The position numbers and the translations under genes were made by a program. Below the pieces are notes generated by a model. The model made no database searches and had not been told where the DNA came from. It saw only the letters and a list, made by a program, of their open reading frames with translations. A stretch of 64,000 nucleotides of DNA, taken from positions 32,195,246-32,259,245 of the forward strand of contig OV277866.1 of NCBI GenBank assembly GCA_922989275.2. Reading direction: 5' to 3'. The DNA is from Gari tellinella. Its lineage: Eukaryota; Mollusca; Bivalvia; Cardiida; Psammobiidae. Shown here in pieces: positions 30,475 to 41,189 of this stretch. Within the stretch, counting starts at the first letter, position 1. Each line of letters starts with the position of its first letter.

Positions 30475-33471
30475 TTAGTTCTGAGATTTCAGCCATCTTA
30501 TAAAGTGTGTGGTAAAACTATCTAGAGTGTGCATATCGCGAATTGAATCTGGTATTTTATTCCACATAGAAGTTCCTGAGTATGATATACTTTCTTTGAA
30601 CTGCTCAATTCTTGGTCGAGGGATGTTGTAATTGTAACGACTGGATGACCGTAGATATGCGTATAACTTTTGTTCTCTATCAAACATATTAGAAATATAA
30701 CCAGGTACTAATCCTGACGAGACTTTATACATAAATTTTGCCTTTTGTAATATAATTTTTTCATTCAGTGTAAGGCAGTTCATTTTTTCCATTGCACTTA
30801 ATACGTTGGTATATTCTATACCAAATATAGTTTTACAAGCCCTCTTTTGTAGAATGCATGATTTATACAGATTTGTATTGTTAGTACCTCCCCAGACGAC
30901 ATTGCAAAAGTCTAAATGTGGTTGAATATAGGATTTGTAGTATAGAATTCTAGCATGCAGGGGAAGATAAAATTTTATTCTAGATAAAAGCCAGAGGTTT
31001 GTTGAAATTTTCTTTTTAACTTTAAGAACATGCTCATCCCATTTCAGATTTTCATTAATGTAAACTCCTAACAATTTTTCACCTTTAGATGAATTGAGTT
31101 CCAAATTTTTAAATCTTAGAGAAAGAGATTTTTCAGAAAGCCTAGCTCGTCTCTGGGGAGTTGTAATCATCAGAACTTTTGTTTTTTGAGTATTGAGAAC
31201 CATCCCATTAGCTGTGCACCAAGTTTCTAGTAGATTTAGGCAGTTCTGTAAATTAATTTCTACAGTTTGTTTTGAACGATGAATATCACATAAAGTTGTA
31301 TCGTCTGCATACATATCAGTGCTACACGTTGTATTAGACGTTATTAGAGGCAGGTCATTGATAAATATTAGAAACAACAAAGGACCTAGAATTGACCCTT
31401 GTGGTACGCCACATGTAATTTCTTGTTCCGATGACATTACACCATTTATATTTACCCTTTGTCTTCTCCCATATAGATATGATTTGAACCACTGAATTGC
31501 TTTTGCAGAACATTTATATATTTCAAGTTTCTTCAGCAATATATTATGATCAACAAGATCAAACGCTTTCTTAAAATCAACCATGATAACCCCAACAACA
31601 TATCCATCATTTAATGCTTTAAGCCACTTATCAATTAGGTGTACTAGTGCGGTCTCACAGCTGTGATGTTTTCTGAATCCACTTTGCGTTTGCACGATAA
31701 GGTTGTAATGATTTAAATATGTGATAAAACTATCATGAACATGTTTTTCTAAGATCTTAGATAGGGTAGGTAGGACAGAAATAGGTCTGTAATTATTAAC
31801 GTCATGTTTGGAGCCAGACTTGAATAATGGATTAACTTTTGCAGATTTCCATATATCTGGAAACGTATTTTGTGATATACTTTGATTAAGTATTTGATGA
31901 ATTATTGGGTATATAATATTGGCTGAAAGTTTTAAAAGCCTTGGGCCGATTTCATCTAAGCCTGTAGATTTTGATACATCGAGATTTGATAGCATCTTTT
32001 GTACTTTTGCTTTATTTATGAACGGAATATTGAAGAACATTGGCGCGGGGACTCGACTATTTACAAAATGTTTGACCTCACTGAAGTCTGAGAAAGGAAT
32101 AGGTTCTTTCAGATTCGAAGCAATATTTGTAAAAAATGTATTGAAAAAATCTGATATTTTTTCAGAATTATTGATTTCCTCTCCATTGACTGTAAGTGTG
32201 CGAATGGAACTCCTATCTTGATTTGGCGTCCTAAATTCTTTAAATAACTTCCAGATAGTAGATGGGTCGTTTTGCCCCTCGGCAATTTTTCTTTCATAAT
32301 TAGACTTTTTTGCTACGTTAATAAGGTGGGAAACTTTATTTCTATATATTCTGAAGTTGTTCATATCCTTTCTAGCTTTAAATTTATCCCTATCTTTCAT
32401 TGCATCCATAATATCCCCATTCAACCAATCCGGTTGGTGTGCCTTTTTAACCCTGTGTATTCTAATGGGCACATGTTTATCGATTATAGATGAGAAAGTG
32501 TTCATAAAAGAATGCAAAGATTCGTTTACATCTGAATCTTGAATTAGAGCAGTCCAATTTACATTATTAATGTCCTCAAGAAATTCACGTTCTTTAAAGT
32601 TCTTGAACGATCTGTATTTTATTGAATAGTGGTTCATTTTTATATTCTTGCAATTAATTTTTCTGGAACAAAATATTGGATAGTGGTCACTTAAGCCTAG
32701 TTTCGGAACTGACGTTGATGAAATGTTTTGAAAATTATCAGAATATACATGGTCAATGAGAGTTTCGGAATTACAGCATTCACGAGTTGAACTATTGATA
32801 AGTTGTGTTAGACCTAAGGATGATGTAAAATTTAGCCAATCATAATTTACACGACCGTTATTCAAATCTTTATTAAAATCACCCAATAGCAAAAGTTCTT
32901 TATCCTCGGTCTGTGCGTTCTCTATATTAGTTTCAAAAGAATCTTTCCATGAAGATCTAGCTTCAGGGTGCCTATACAAAATGCAAAGTAAGAATGGTTT
33001 TGACTTCGGCTGTTTAATTTCAATCCATATGCTTTCTAAATCTGGGCATTCTAAATCTTCACGCCTAGTACAGTGTATGTTATCTCTTACATATATTAAA
33101 ATACCACCACCTCTATTATCTGGTCGGTCTTTGCGAAAAGGAAGCTGAAAATTTCTAAGTGAAAAACTGGGAGTAGGGTGAATATCACTCAGTTTAGTTT
33201 CACTGATTCCAAATATATCAATCTTATTACAAGACAAAAGGATTTGCAGATCATCAAATTTTGAACTTAAACCTTGTATATTTAAATGACCAATTATTAA
33301 ACCATTTCCTTCCAGTCCTAAGCATTGTATAGAGGGAGTGAGTGTACTATGGGTATTTCGAGAACCTTTTTCAGCTTTCTTGCAAAGACAATATTTAGAT
33401 CTACATTTGCTACATATTTCTAAAGAGTAAGAATTATTTGGTAACTCTAATACGGCATCATTGCCGCGGCC
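30475..33471 (-). CDS. CR1-like LINE ORF2: endonuclease-reverse transcriptase
   Basis: 998 codons, in the same frame as ORF1 and starting directly after its TAG. The N-terminus has a small Cys cluster (CSKCRSKYCLC). Then follows an APE-type endonuclease with GHLNIQGL, ISETKL, GGGILIYVRD, LLGDFN, LIDHVY and LSDHYPI. The RT contains NPLFKSGSKHDVNNYRPIS, QSGFRKHHSCETALVHL, MVDFKKAFDLVDH, GVPQGSILGPLLFL and the catalytic YADD, followed by a thumb-like C-terminal region. No in-frame stop or frameshift is visible. No ATG occurs until after the whole endonuclease domain, so translation must come from ORF1 readthrough or a non-AUG start. Enzymes of this type nick target DNA and copy the LINE RNA there. 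Likely an intact, recent copy. Confidence 0.93.
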   Translation of the reverse strand, partial: GRGNDAVLELPNNSYSLEICSKCRSKYCLCKKAEKGSRNTHSTLTPSIQCLGLEGNGLIIGHLNIQGLSSKFDDLQILLSCNKIDIFGISETKLSDIHPTPSFSLRNFQLPFRKDRPDNRGGGILIYVRDNIHCTRREDLECPDLESIWIEIKQPKSKPFLLCILYRHPEARSSWKDSFETNIENAQTEDKELLLLGDFNKDLNNGRVNYDWLNFTSSLGLTQLINSSTRECCNSETLIDHVYSDNFQNISSTSVPKLGLSDHYPIFCSRKINCKNIKMNHYSIKYRSFKNFKEREFLEDINNVNWTALIQDSDVNESLHSFMNTFSSIIDKHVPIRIHRVKKAHQPDWLNGDIMDAMKDRDKFKARKDMNNFRIYRNKVSHLINVAKKSNYERKIAEGQNDPSTIWKLFKEFRTPNQDRSSIRTLTVNGEEINNSEKISDFFNTFFTNIASNLKEPIPFSDFSEVKHFVNSRVPAPMFFNIPFINKAKVQKMLSNLDVSKSTGLDEIGPRLLKLSANIIYPIIHQILNQSISQNTFPDIWKSAKVNPLFKSGSKHDVNNYRPISVLPTLSKILEKHVHDSFITYLNHYNLIVQTQSGFRKHHSCETALVHLIDKWLKALNDGYVVGVIMVDFKKAFDLVDHNILLKKLEIYKCSAKAIQWFKSYLYGRRQRVNINGVMSSEQEITCGVPQGSILGPLLFLIFINDLPLITSNTTCSTDMYADDTTLCDIHRSKQTVEINLQNCLNLLETWCTANGMVLNTQKTKVLMITTPQRRARLSEKSLSLRFKNLELNSSKGEKLLGVYINENLKWDEHVLKVKKKISTNLWLLSRIKFYLPLHARILYYKSYIQPHLDFCNVVWGGTNNTNLYKSCILQKRACKTIFGIEYTNVLSAMEKMNCLTLNEKIILQKAKFMYKVSSGLVPGYISNMFDREQKLYAYLRSSSRYNYNIPRPRIEQFKESISYSGTSMWNKIPDSIRDMHTLDSFTTHFIRWLKSQN

Positions 33472-33480
33472 CTATGCTAT
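33466..33480 (-). promoter_or_regulatory. single in-frame TAG between ORF1 and ORF2 (candidate readthrough site)
   Basis: The minus strand reads GCA TAG GGC CGC. The TAG (33472-33474) is the only break in a 1454-codon frame. The GC-rich GGGCCGCGGC just downstream is self-complementary and could stall ribosomes. A chance substitution in a fused ORF is the alternative. Confidence 0.6.
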
Positions 33481-34836
33481 TGTCCAACAGCGATCTTGTT
33501 TGTGACCATTTTTGCCACATGACCAACAGGTAACTGGTGAACGGTGTCTACAACTGAAAGTTTCATGGTTGGTTTCTCCACATTTCAGGCATTTTCGAGA
33601 ACTTTGAGAAATGTTAACTAAATGTCTGCTGGGATCACTCCTGAAGTAGTGTCCACCTTGGCGTCTTGCACTGGTAGGAACAAATACAACTGTGTTAAAG
33701 TCCTTCACAATCTCTATTGTACTGTTAATAGTCCCGAGGATTCTCTTAACACCTGATGAAGATGGGTGGATCATGTCGTTTTGGTTCAAATATCTCGTGC
33801 AGATCAGACCTTTTTGGTCGTGGAAAGCACTGAAAATGTCAATAAAATCAATACCATGATGTGCGCAAAGACGTTCAATGATGTCGTTGATAGGATTAAC
33901 GTCAGTGTCATATCTGGGGGCGATTTTACACAGGATAACTCTCACACTAGGGTTAGCTACCTTCAGTACGGCCACGAACTGGTCATAGTGCTCCTCAATG
34001 AGTTCCAAATCTGTCTGGTTGGCGATATCATTTCCACCTACATAGACAATAATTGTGTCAAACATGGAAATGTTAAATAGTTGGACTTCAGCCAACAATG
34101 ACTTAATGGTTGCGCCGGGTTTACAGTGCTTGTGGATGTTAAATTTTAACCCTTTTGGGTTTACTTTGTTTATTATTGAACTTCCCACAAGGAGCACATC
34201 TTTCTTTATAGTAGGTATGGTCCTTACTTCATGCACTAAACCCTCCCCACTGGTATTAGGTACATTAATGATGTTCTGCCTCACCTTGCCTTTTGCACTG
34301 GGCTGTTTCTTTTTTCTTGTGTCTGAACTGGAGCTTACCCTTCTGGTGGATGCCACTGAGGTTTTTGGAGGAGCTTCAGTGACGGTTGCGGTAACATTTG
34401 AAGGGGTTTTATTTGCTGTCTCTTTTCGCATAAATTCAATTTGGGTTTTAAGGTCATTGACTGCATTTAAAACAGTTCTACTATTATTGCCTGCATTAAT
34501 CCTGCTTTCACTTTCATTCTCCAACTCGACACTATTCGTTTGCTGAACAAGTTGAGATAGCAGGGTAGGAACAATATTAATTAGAAAGTCGTCCTTCCAA
34601 TGTGTGTGCCCGACATCAGATATCCCGATAGTCTGTGTGTATGTGTTTAATACTAGATGGCACCTTTTGTTTTGTTTACGTGTACTGATCCTGTAAACAT
34701 GTACATCGTTGGGTATTTGGAAATCAGCTTGTAACTTACTAAGGAAGAATTTAAATAGTAAATCTGACACGAATTTTATTTCAGTTTTCTCCTTGGTGAC
34801 CTCAATATGGTAAAAAATTCCATTTAACTTCTCCAT
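33472..34836 (-). CDS. CR1-like LINE ORF1: SGNH esterase with zinc knuckles
   Basis: 454 residues from ATG. The first about 110 residues are of unknown fold; then a Ser/Thr/Lys-rich linker. The SGNH/GDSL hydrolase-like domain runs at about 215-370: GSSI (block I serine), YVGGNDIA (block III GxND) and IHPSSSGV (block V histidine). Two CCHC knuckles follow (CLKCGETNHETFSC and CWSCGKNGHKQDRC). Family knowledge: an esterase domain in ORF1 is a recognised feature of CR1-group LINEs, and the knuckles bind nucleic acid. It ends TIA then TAG. Confidence 0.92.
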   Translation of the reverse strand: MEKLNGIFYHIEVTKEKTEIKFVSDLLFKFFLSKLQADFQIPNDVHVYRISTRKQNKRCHLVLNTYTQTIGISDVGHTHWKDDFLINIVPTLLSQLVQQTNSVELENESESRINAGNNSRTVLNAVNDLKTQIEFMRKETANKTPSNVTATVTEAPPKTSVASTRRVSSSSDTRKKKQPSAKGKVRQNIINVPNTSGEGLVHEVRTIPTIKKDVLLVGSSIINKVNPKGLKFNIHKHCKPGATIKSLLAEVQLFNISMFDTIIVYVGGNDIANQTDLELIEEHYDQFVAVLKVANPSVRVILCKIAPRYDTDVNPINDIIERLCAHHGIDFIDIFSAFHDQKGLICTRYLNQNDMIHPSSSGVKRILGTINSTIEIVKDFNTVVFVPTSARRQGGHYFRSDPSRHLVNISQSSRKCLKCGETNHETFSCRHRSPVTCWSCGKNGHKQDRCWTIA

Positions 34837-35433
34837 GATTGTTGAAAATGTAGAATCTAGGCTAACTCAACATGAAATCGGCCATGCTTGACGATATTAC
34901 GTCATAATCATATCCTCATAATTTCATGACGTCATAATTATTGAACTTTAAAACAAGTCTTAGAAATCACTCAAATTCATCTTTTTAAGTAAACATAATT
35001 ATCGGATACCTTCTAAGTGTTCATGTTTCCAATTCCTTGCTGTAAATCCTACATCACATAGATCTATCTAATCGGAAAAACCGTCCAATATTCGGACATC
35101 TGCGTAAAGGTCATTGCCCCGAAAACACATGACACAAATTAAAAGTGTTCAAAATTCACGTCTATAAACACACTGATCCTTGTAATATTTCGTCTAGTTC
35201 ATACATATAAGTGTTATGGTCCACTCTCTTCTCTCATCATAGCCGGAAAAGCGCTGAATTTGCCAAAATATACGAAACTTGGTAAGAGCGGTTAAATTGT
35301 AAACTTGTTATTTATTGTGACGTCACTCCACTAGTGATGATATTAACTGTGACCCATATGAAATTTATTTAACTGAAAAATCTCTATAAATCGTCGATAT
35401 AAATCATAAAGCTATTTATCTCAATGTTATGCT
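34837..35433. other. LINE 5' UTR and flank, boundary unclear
   Basis: The sequence upstream of the ORF1 ATG has two ATTACGTCATAAT / TGACGTCATAATTA motifs (CRE-like) at about 34895-34940, which may belong to the LINE promoter. No gene seen after that. Confidence 0.4.
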
Positions 35434-35694
35434 TTAACCCATTTCTCAATTAAAACCCATTTTACACCTTAACTTTCTTCCACCACTGAAGAAAATAGTT
35501 CCACTTTAAAAATATATTAATAAAGTTAACATGATACACCATAAGAAATAGTTTACATACCTTAGTTGATGGTAGCTTAAAGCAGACTAGAAGAAACGCA
35601 GAATGCTCACTAAGGAACATTCTGCTTTACTTTAAGCCTAATTTTAGCAACCATTTGTCTTTAATATTGAAATCAAGCTGTGGGGAATGATTAA
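35434..35694 (+). mobile_element. MITE-TTAA with HpB, diverged
   Basis: TTAACCCATTTCTC start; AACTTTCTTCCACCACTGAAG is the family left arm; HpB worn (GAATGCTCACTAAGGAACATTC). Confidence 0.7.
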
Positions 35695-35754
35695 TAGTTA
35701 AAACAGTCGAAGTACTCATAGCAAGGTGGTTTTATCAGGAGAAGATGGGGGGTT

Positions 35755-35880
35755 TTTTTCACCAAAAATCGTGTTTACGCTAAAACACTACTAGTATTTT
35801 CATTACAAACAGTTGGATTCCAGATAAGATGCCGGGGAACGCGGCGTCTGATCATGATCCAAACTGTTTGACACTCATAT
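35755..35880. mobile_element. chimeric HpA fragment
   Basis: The left side has MITE-TA1 arm sequence (CGTGTTTACGCTAAAAC). The right side after the hairpin reads TTTGACACTCATATCAATAC, which belongs to the MITE-TTAA group. The switch happens across HpA. Confidence 0.65.
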
Positions 35881-35910
35881 CAATACTTCTTAAATCATAC
35901 TACCGTATGT

Positions 35911-36163
35911 CAGGGCTGCCATTTCTCCGGATTTTTCCTAAATCTTCGGATTTTTTGCAGTTTACAGTAACTTAAAGCAGGCTGAAAGTAAGCAGAATGT
36001 GCCTTTAGGCACATTCTGCTTTACTTACAGCCTGCTTGAAGTAGTCGCATGTCAATAAAACTAGAAATAGGCTATGGGGTAAAGGTACGATTCGTAAAAT
36101 CGCACTTGAAAAATGCAAATTTGGAAATCTTAGGAATTTTCATGTCAACTTATGGCAGCCCTG
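35911..36163. mobile_element. MITE-CAG with HpB
   Basis: CAGGGCTGCCATTTCTCCGG to ATGGCAGCCCTG; flanks GTATGT / ATATGT suggest a 6-bp duplication with one change. Confidence 0.82.
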
Positions 36164-36273
36164 ATATGTCTAACTTTGTAATGACCTTGCAGACGACAAT
36201 ATTTGAGCAGACGATAATATGGCGGTGTGAAAACCTCATGATTAATTTTGCGCCGAAAATTATGAAAAAGCTT

Positions 36274-36520
36274 TTAACCCTTTCACCGCCAAATTATCTT
36301 TGAGTGTTTTACCACTACACCGTTATTGTGTCGTCTGCTTCAATATTATTGTCTGCAATATCATTTCAAAGGTAGAATTAAGGGAGTATGACATTAGAAA
36401 TATCGAAACGGGTGTCAAGCAGTTTTGATCCTGATCAGACGCCGCGTAACGCGGCGTCTGATCAAGATCAAAACTGTTTGCAAATTCGACTTTAGGCGAT
36501 TCTGGCGGCGAAAGGGTATT
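36274..36520. mobile_element. MITE-TTAA with intact HpA
   Basis: TTAACCCTTTCACCGCC...GGCGGCGAAAGGGT ends; HpA at 36417-36480 (GATCAGACGCCGCGTAACGC). Confidence 0.8.
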
Positions 36521-36848
36521 CCTTTACGTTATTGTTTTCTTTTTGCATTTTGTCTAATTTAATAGGGAAATAATAACCTCTACTATAACTTCCAAAAAGA
36601 TTGGATTTAATAGCGAAAAATAGCGTTTTGGCGGCCATTTTGTTTTTTACCATTTTTGGGCTTTCAAGGCACCGGAGAGGGTGACAGGCACCCTAAATGG
36701 ATTTATGATAAAAAGGTGGCCTGTCAACTTTTCCCCAAAAATGCCTCTAACATTTTTTTGGAGCATATTTCTGAGATTTCCGACCAGTCTAGATCTACAT
36801 TGTTTGTCATTTTGACATATATTGTAAAAATCAACCCTAGAAAGTAAA
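36521..36848. other. no gene recognised
   Basis: AT-rich intron sequence; nothing recognisable. Confidence 0.4.
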
Positions 36849-38293
36849 CAAGAGGCCCAGAGGGCCACATTTCGCTCACCTGAGACATTGTACCTTAGAA
36901 GCTGACTGGACACAACAACATTTTGAAATAGCTGATATAACTGATAAGCCCCGGGCGGGGCCAAATTTGATCCAGGGGTCATAATTTAAACAATCTTGGT
37001 AGAGGACCATAGGACAAAGCTACATGTCAAATATAAATGATCTGGGCCTTACGGTAGAGAAGAAGATTTTTAAAGGTTTTCCTATGAAAAACTAATAAGC
37101 CTGAAGGCGGGGCCATTTTTAGCCTGGGGTCATAATTTAAACAATCTTGGTAGAGGACCACAAGGCAAAGCTATATATGTCAAATATTAAAGATCTGGGC
37201 CTTACAGTTTCAGAGAAGAAGATTTGTAAAGGTTTTCCCATATAAGTCTATGTAAAACTGATAAGCCCTGGGGCGGGGCCAATTTTGACCCGAGGTCATA
37301 ATTTGAACAACTTTAGTAGAATACTATAAGGCAAAGTTACATGTCAAATATAAATGATCTGGGCCTTACGGTTTCAGAGAAGAAGATTTTTAAAGGTTTT
37401 CCTATGAAAAACTGATAAGCCCGAGGGCGGGGCCTTTTTTGGCCCGGGGATCATAATTTGAACAATCTTGGTAGAGGACCACAAGGCAAAGCTATATGTC
37501 AAATATTAAAGATCTGGGCCTTACAGTTTCAGAGAAGAAGATTTTTAAAGGTTTTCCTATATAAGTCTATGTAAAACTGATAAGCCCGGGGCGGGGCCAT
37601 TTTTGACCCAGGGGTCATAATTTGAACAATCTTAGTAGAGGACCATAAGGCAAAGACACATGTCAAATATTAATGATCTAGGCCATACGGTTTCTGAGAA
37701 GGTGATTTTTAAAGGTTTTCCTAAGAACAACTGATAAGCCCTGAGGCGTGGCCATTTTTGGCCCCAGGGTCAAAATTTGAACAATCTTGGTAAAAGTTTA
37801 CTACATGATGCTACATAAGAAATTTGGTCGTTCTAGGACTTATGGTTTTTGACTAGAAGATCTTTAAAGTTTTTGACTTGGGTTGTCAATATTATGTAAA
37901 TACGGAAAATGACCACGCCCTCTGGCGGCCATGTTTTTTTACTGATCAAAATTCTTTGAACAAATTTGAAAGTCTATCAAACTGACAAACATTTTGGTGA
38001 AAACAAAATTGAAATCGGACCAGTAGTTTCAGAGAAGAAGATTTTTCTAGATTTTGTGCGCGGTTGCCATGGCAACAATAAAAATTACCCCACCCACTAA
38101 CTTTTAACAAGTTTTCGTTCCCCCGACCTACTGATGCTTGCGCTAAAGTTTGGTTGAATTTGGGCCAATGGTTTCAGAGGAGATGTCATTTGAAAATGTG
38201 AACGAATGCCGGACGGCAGACGACATACGACGGACGCCGGACGAAGAGCGGTCACAATAGCTCATCCTGAGCCTTCGGCTCAGGTGAGCTAAA
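36849..38293 (-). mobile_element. dispersed CTCACCT-ended repeat, copy 2
   Basis: Inverse of the 12852-14238 type: AACAAGAGGCCCAGAGGGCC start and GCTCAGGTGAGCTAAAAA end. The interior has about five units of roughly 240 bp (GATCTGGGCCTTACGGTTTC, AACAATCTTGGTAGAGGACC) and a GACGGACGCCGGACG tract. It adjoins a MITE-HpC end, so it may have inserted there. Confidence 0.75.
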
Positions 38294-38295
38294 AA

Positions 38296-38357
38296 TGGAC
38301 TAGATTAAATTGAAATCTAGAATTGTCCATTTGAGGATTCAGGGAGGAAAGGGTTAA
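38296..38357 (-). mobile_element. terminal fragment of an HpC MITE
   Basis: GAATTGTCCATTTGAGGATTC then GGGAGGAAAGGGTTAA matches the family end seen at 39345 and 54308 in inverse orientation; the hairpin is absent. It lies about 40 bp from transporter exon 4. Confidence 0.6.
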
Positions 38358-38395
38358 AAATAAACCCGTTAGAAATACAATAGTAAGGTGATTAC

Positions 38396-38446
38396 CTGCA
38401 AACATGAACGCATGTTCATGTGTCCCGCCTTCATCGACAATAAAAC
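38396..38446 (-). CDS. SLC16-like transporter, exon 4 (51-bp micro-exon)
   Basis: Bounded by TATTTCAG| and GCAG|GTAATC. It encodes GFIVDEGGTHEHAFMFA, which fits the conserved TM11-to-TM12 link of SLC16 proteins (G...D..G....AF...G). Phases are 1/1, exactly bridging exons 3 and 5. Without it the TM11-TM12 loop would be missing, so the position and phase strongly support it. Confidence 0.82.
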
Positions 38447-38805
38447 CTGAAATATTAAGAAATACAGTAAATTCCCTTTTTTATTGCGGCTTCTATATTG
38501 GATTAATTGTATTGCTTTAAATAGTGCAGGTGGTGCTTTAAGCAAGATGCAAGTAAGATAAAGCAGATTGCCCATATATCCTCTACTCTGGTAGTTTCGG
38601 ACAGCCCGGTAGTTTCGGACACTTTACAAATTAAACAAAATGGAACACAGCCGCTGGCTTCAGCGCGCCAGAACTTGCGTAAGAAAGTCATTTCGCCTTT
38701 TAAAAAAGAGAAAAGACTATTAACTGTTTATATAATTTGACTGATTGATCATCCATTATCGTATAGTTATTGTATTCATATTGCAATACAAAATTACCGT
38801 TACAT

Positions 38806-39056
38806 CAGGGCTGTCATTTCTCCGGATTTGAAGTATTCGGATATTTATCCTAGCAGATCGTAGCTTAAAACAGGCTGAGAGTAAAGCAGAATGCGCCTTA
38901 AGGCGCATTCTGCTTTACTTTCAACATGTTTTAAACAGGCATGTGTCTTCAAAACAAGAAACAGGCTATGAGGTAAAGGTACGATTAGTAAAATTGCGTC
39001 TGAAAAATAAAAAATTTGAAATCTTAGGATTTTTATGATAAACTCATGGCAGCCCT
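38806..39056. mobile_element. MITE-CAG with HpB
   Basis: CAGGGCTGTCATTTCTCCGG to CATGGCAGCCCT; HpB at 38868-38940, nearly perfect. Confidence 0.8.
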
Positions 39057-39330
39057 TTTATATACCTTCAGTTACGTTTATCTTGAGAAAATAACTTCAA
39101 CAAATGGATTTTTCTTTGATCTTCGGGTGTGAATAATCTGCTTGTTAAAGCTCCGAATTTCCGTAAAATGTAAAAAGAAAAACTACCACCAACAATTAGG
39201 ACACTTTCATTTGGTGGAAATGAGAATTTATGGAGTGCAGAAATCGTTGAGTTTTTCTTTTTCTTTACACCATAAATTCTCATATCCATCCAATGCAATT
39301 ACACTAATTGTATAGTATCGACTTATCGAC

Positions 39331-39580
39331 TTAGCTCTTTCCTCCCTGAAACTTCAAATGGGCAATCCAAGTTTCCATCTAAGTCTAGTCAATTTCTGAC
39401 TCTTAAGGGTTGTTTTTGTCAATGTTTAGCATTATGACAAACAGTGAATACCCAGATCAGAGGTCTCCATAAGGAGCCCTCTGATCTGGGGTTTCACTGT
39501 TTGCATAGAACAACTGCACTTTTCACATGTATAATGTTTGAAACGGACGCCTATATGCGGGACTAGGGTTCAAAGGGTTG
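39331..39580 (+). mobile_element. HpC MITE
   Basis: CTTTCCTCCCTGAAACTTC...CTAGGGTTCAAAGGGTT, with hairpin at 39428-39506 (CCCAGATCAGAGGTCTCC and complement). Confidence 0.75.
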
Positions 39581-40074
39581 GACCTCTATCACTTTCAACA
39601 AAGATACATAATTAAAGTTGTTTACAAGTTACTCATAATTCAAATTAAAAATACTAGTAGTAAAATGTATGATCAGCTATCGCGATAGTTTTGTAAAAGC
39701 GAATCCAACAATCCATATTTTAAACTATCAATAATTGTTGTGATAGTGATTTTGGACGCAATTTAGTTAAGAACAGAAAGAACAGAACATAACTTTATTT
39801 CACCCAGGTATATGATATACAGCATGGGGTTATGTATACAAAGTAAAGAATATATTTGTGGTTCGGTTATGGGGGTAAAATCTTTTGAAATAGATATTTT
39901 GAAATAAAAGAGGCTATATGAGACGAGTGGTTGTAGGTCACTGGTACATGTATGTTGTTTCAAAACACCTGTGACATGAAACGCTCGTCAATGACATTTC
40001 GCAGTACGCTATGCGTTTGTGTACTATTCACCAACAAAAGCATGCGTAGACTACGATGAAACAGTATACAGCTC
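39581..40074. other. no gene recognised (intron 3)
   Basis: AT-rich; no repeat boundary or coding frame seen. Confidence 0.4.
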
Positions 40075-40094
40075 TTAAATGTAATAATACTGAC

Positions 40095-40871
40095 CTGTTA
40101 TAACTGGCCCTACTGCGGTACCCACTCCGCAGAAAAGTAGCTCCATCCCAGTAGCTATAGTGAGGTATTTCATTCCAACAACTTTAATATTGATAGTGTT
40201 CATAATTGCATAGCACCCACCAAAATACGATCCTAGAATTATTGAAAAGGCTAATAAGCCTATGTAGGACTTAGAATACAAGGGGAATAGAAAGGTTCCA
40301 AGCGCTAGTGTCCCGAATGACCCCGAGTATAACACTATTTCATCCATGTCCTTTCTGTCGGACACAATACTGGTGAATATACGCGAGATAACAGTGGATA
40401 GCCCACAGGCAGAGAGAAGCAAAGACATCGCTATATGAGAGAAGTTTTTCGATATGGCATAAACAGGTAAGTGCATGAAAATCATGTACGTCCCGGCACT
40501 GAATAACATTAAACTGAGCGAAAAACTAATGATCAATTTGTTCGTATAGACCTTTGCATAATGCTTTAATAATTGCCGTTTTGTCATTTCTTCCTTTTCT
40601 TCCTCTTTTAAACACTTCTGCCTAGCGATTTCTAGCTCAGAAGGTCTACATAGGGTTGCGAACAAGCATTTGTGTAGTCCTATGCCGGACATAATGATAA
40701 AATATCCTCTATTGCCGTAAAAATCGCGAATGAGCTCCATAATCGGTGATAAAATGCAGGTTCCTATCCCTACGCCGGAAATGGCAATTCCAAAAGCAAT
40801 GTTGCGCATGCGCCGGAAGTTGAATCCAACGACGACCATGTTTGCTGTGTAACCGATGCCACCACCCACAC
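40095..40871 (-). CDS. SLC16-like transporter, exon 3 (core, TM4-TM10)
   Basis: 259 codons. It opens with the glycine-rich GVGGGIGYTANMVVVGFNF segment (TM4), followed by RRMRNIAFGIAISGVGIG (loop and TM5). The large cytosolic loop between TM6 and TM7 is charged (LKEEEKEEMTKRQLLKHY). GLSTVISRIFTSIVSDR carries the Arg and Asp expected in TM8 of SLC16 carriers. TM9-TM10 follow, ending GTAVGPVITG at the donor ACAG|GTCAGT. Confidence 0.9.
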
Positions 40872-41189
40872 CTGAAAAGTAAAATATGTTTTTGCTCAAA
40901 CTCATGATTAACACCTTAATTTTATACGTGCATTATCAGTTGCTCTAGACGGAAATACTATTGGCTCGAGTCTGATCTGTTGTTTCCGCCAATAGAGCAG
41001 AACGCTAAATACAACGCCCTGTTACGCACCGCCAACATGTGATTATTAAATGCCTTTAATATACAATATTCTGACATGACACGTATATCGCCTCTATAAA
41101 CAAAGAAAAAATTTACCGTGATATATTAGTATGATAAACAATGACCGGAAACTGATATTAAATCCTTATTTTGTAGTGTTATACTCGAA

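Noticed and set aside
33235..33237. Start codon of ORF2 at TTG (33237)
   Set aside because: It lies after GHLNIQGL of the endonuclease, so starting there would remove an essential part of the domain; the frame is open up to the TAG.
34055..34546. 163-codon plus-strand frame
   Set aside because: Antisense shadow of LINE ORF1.
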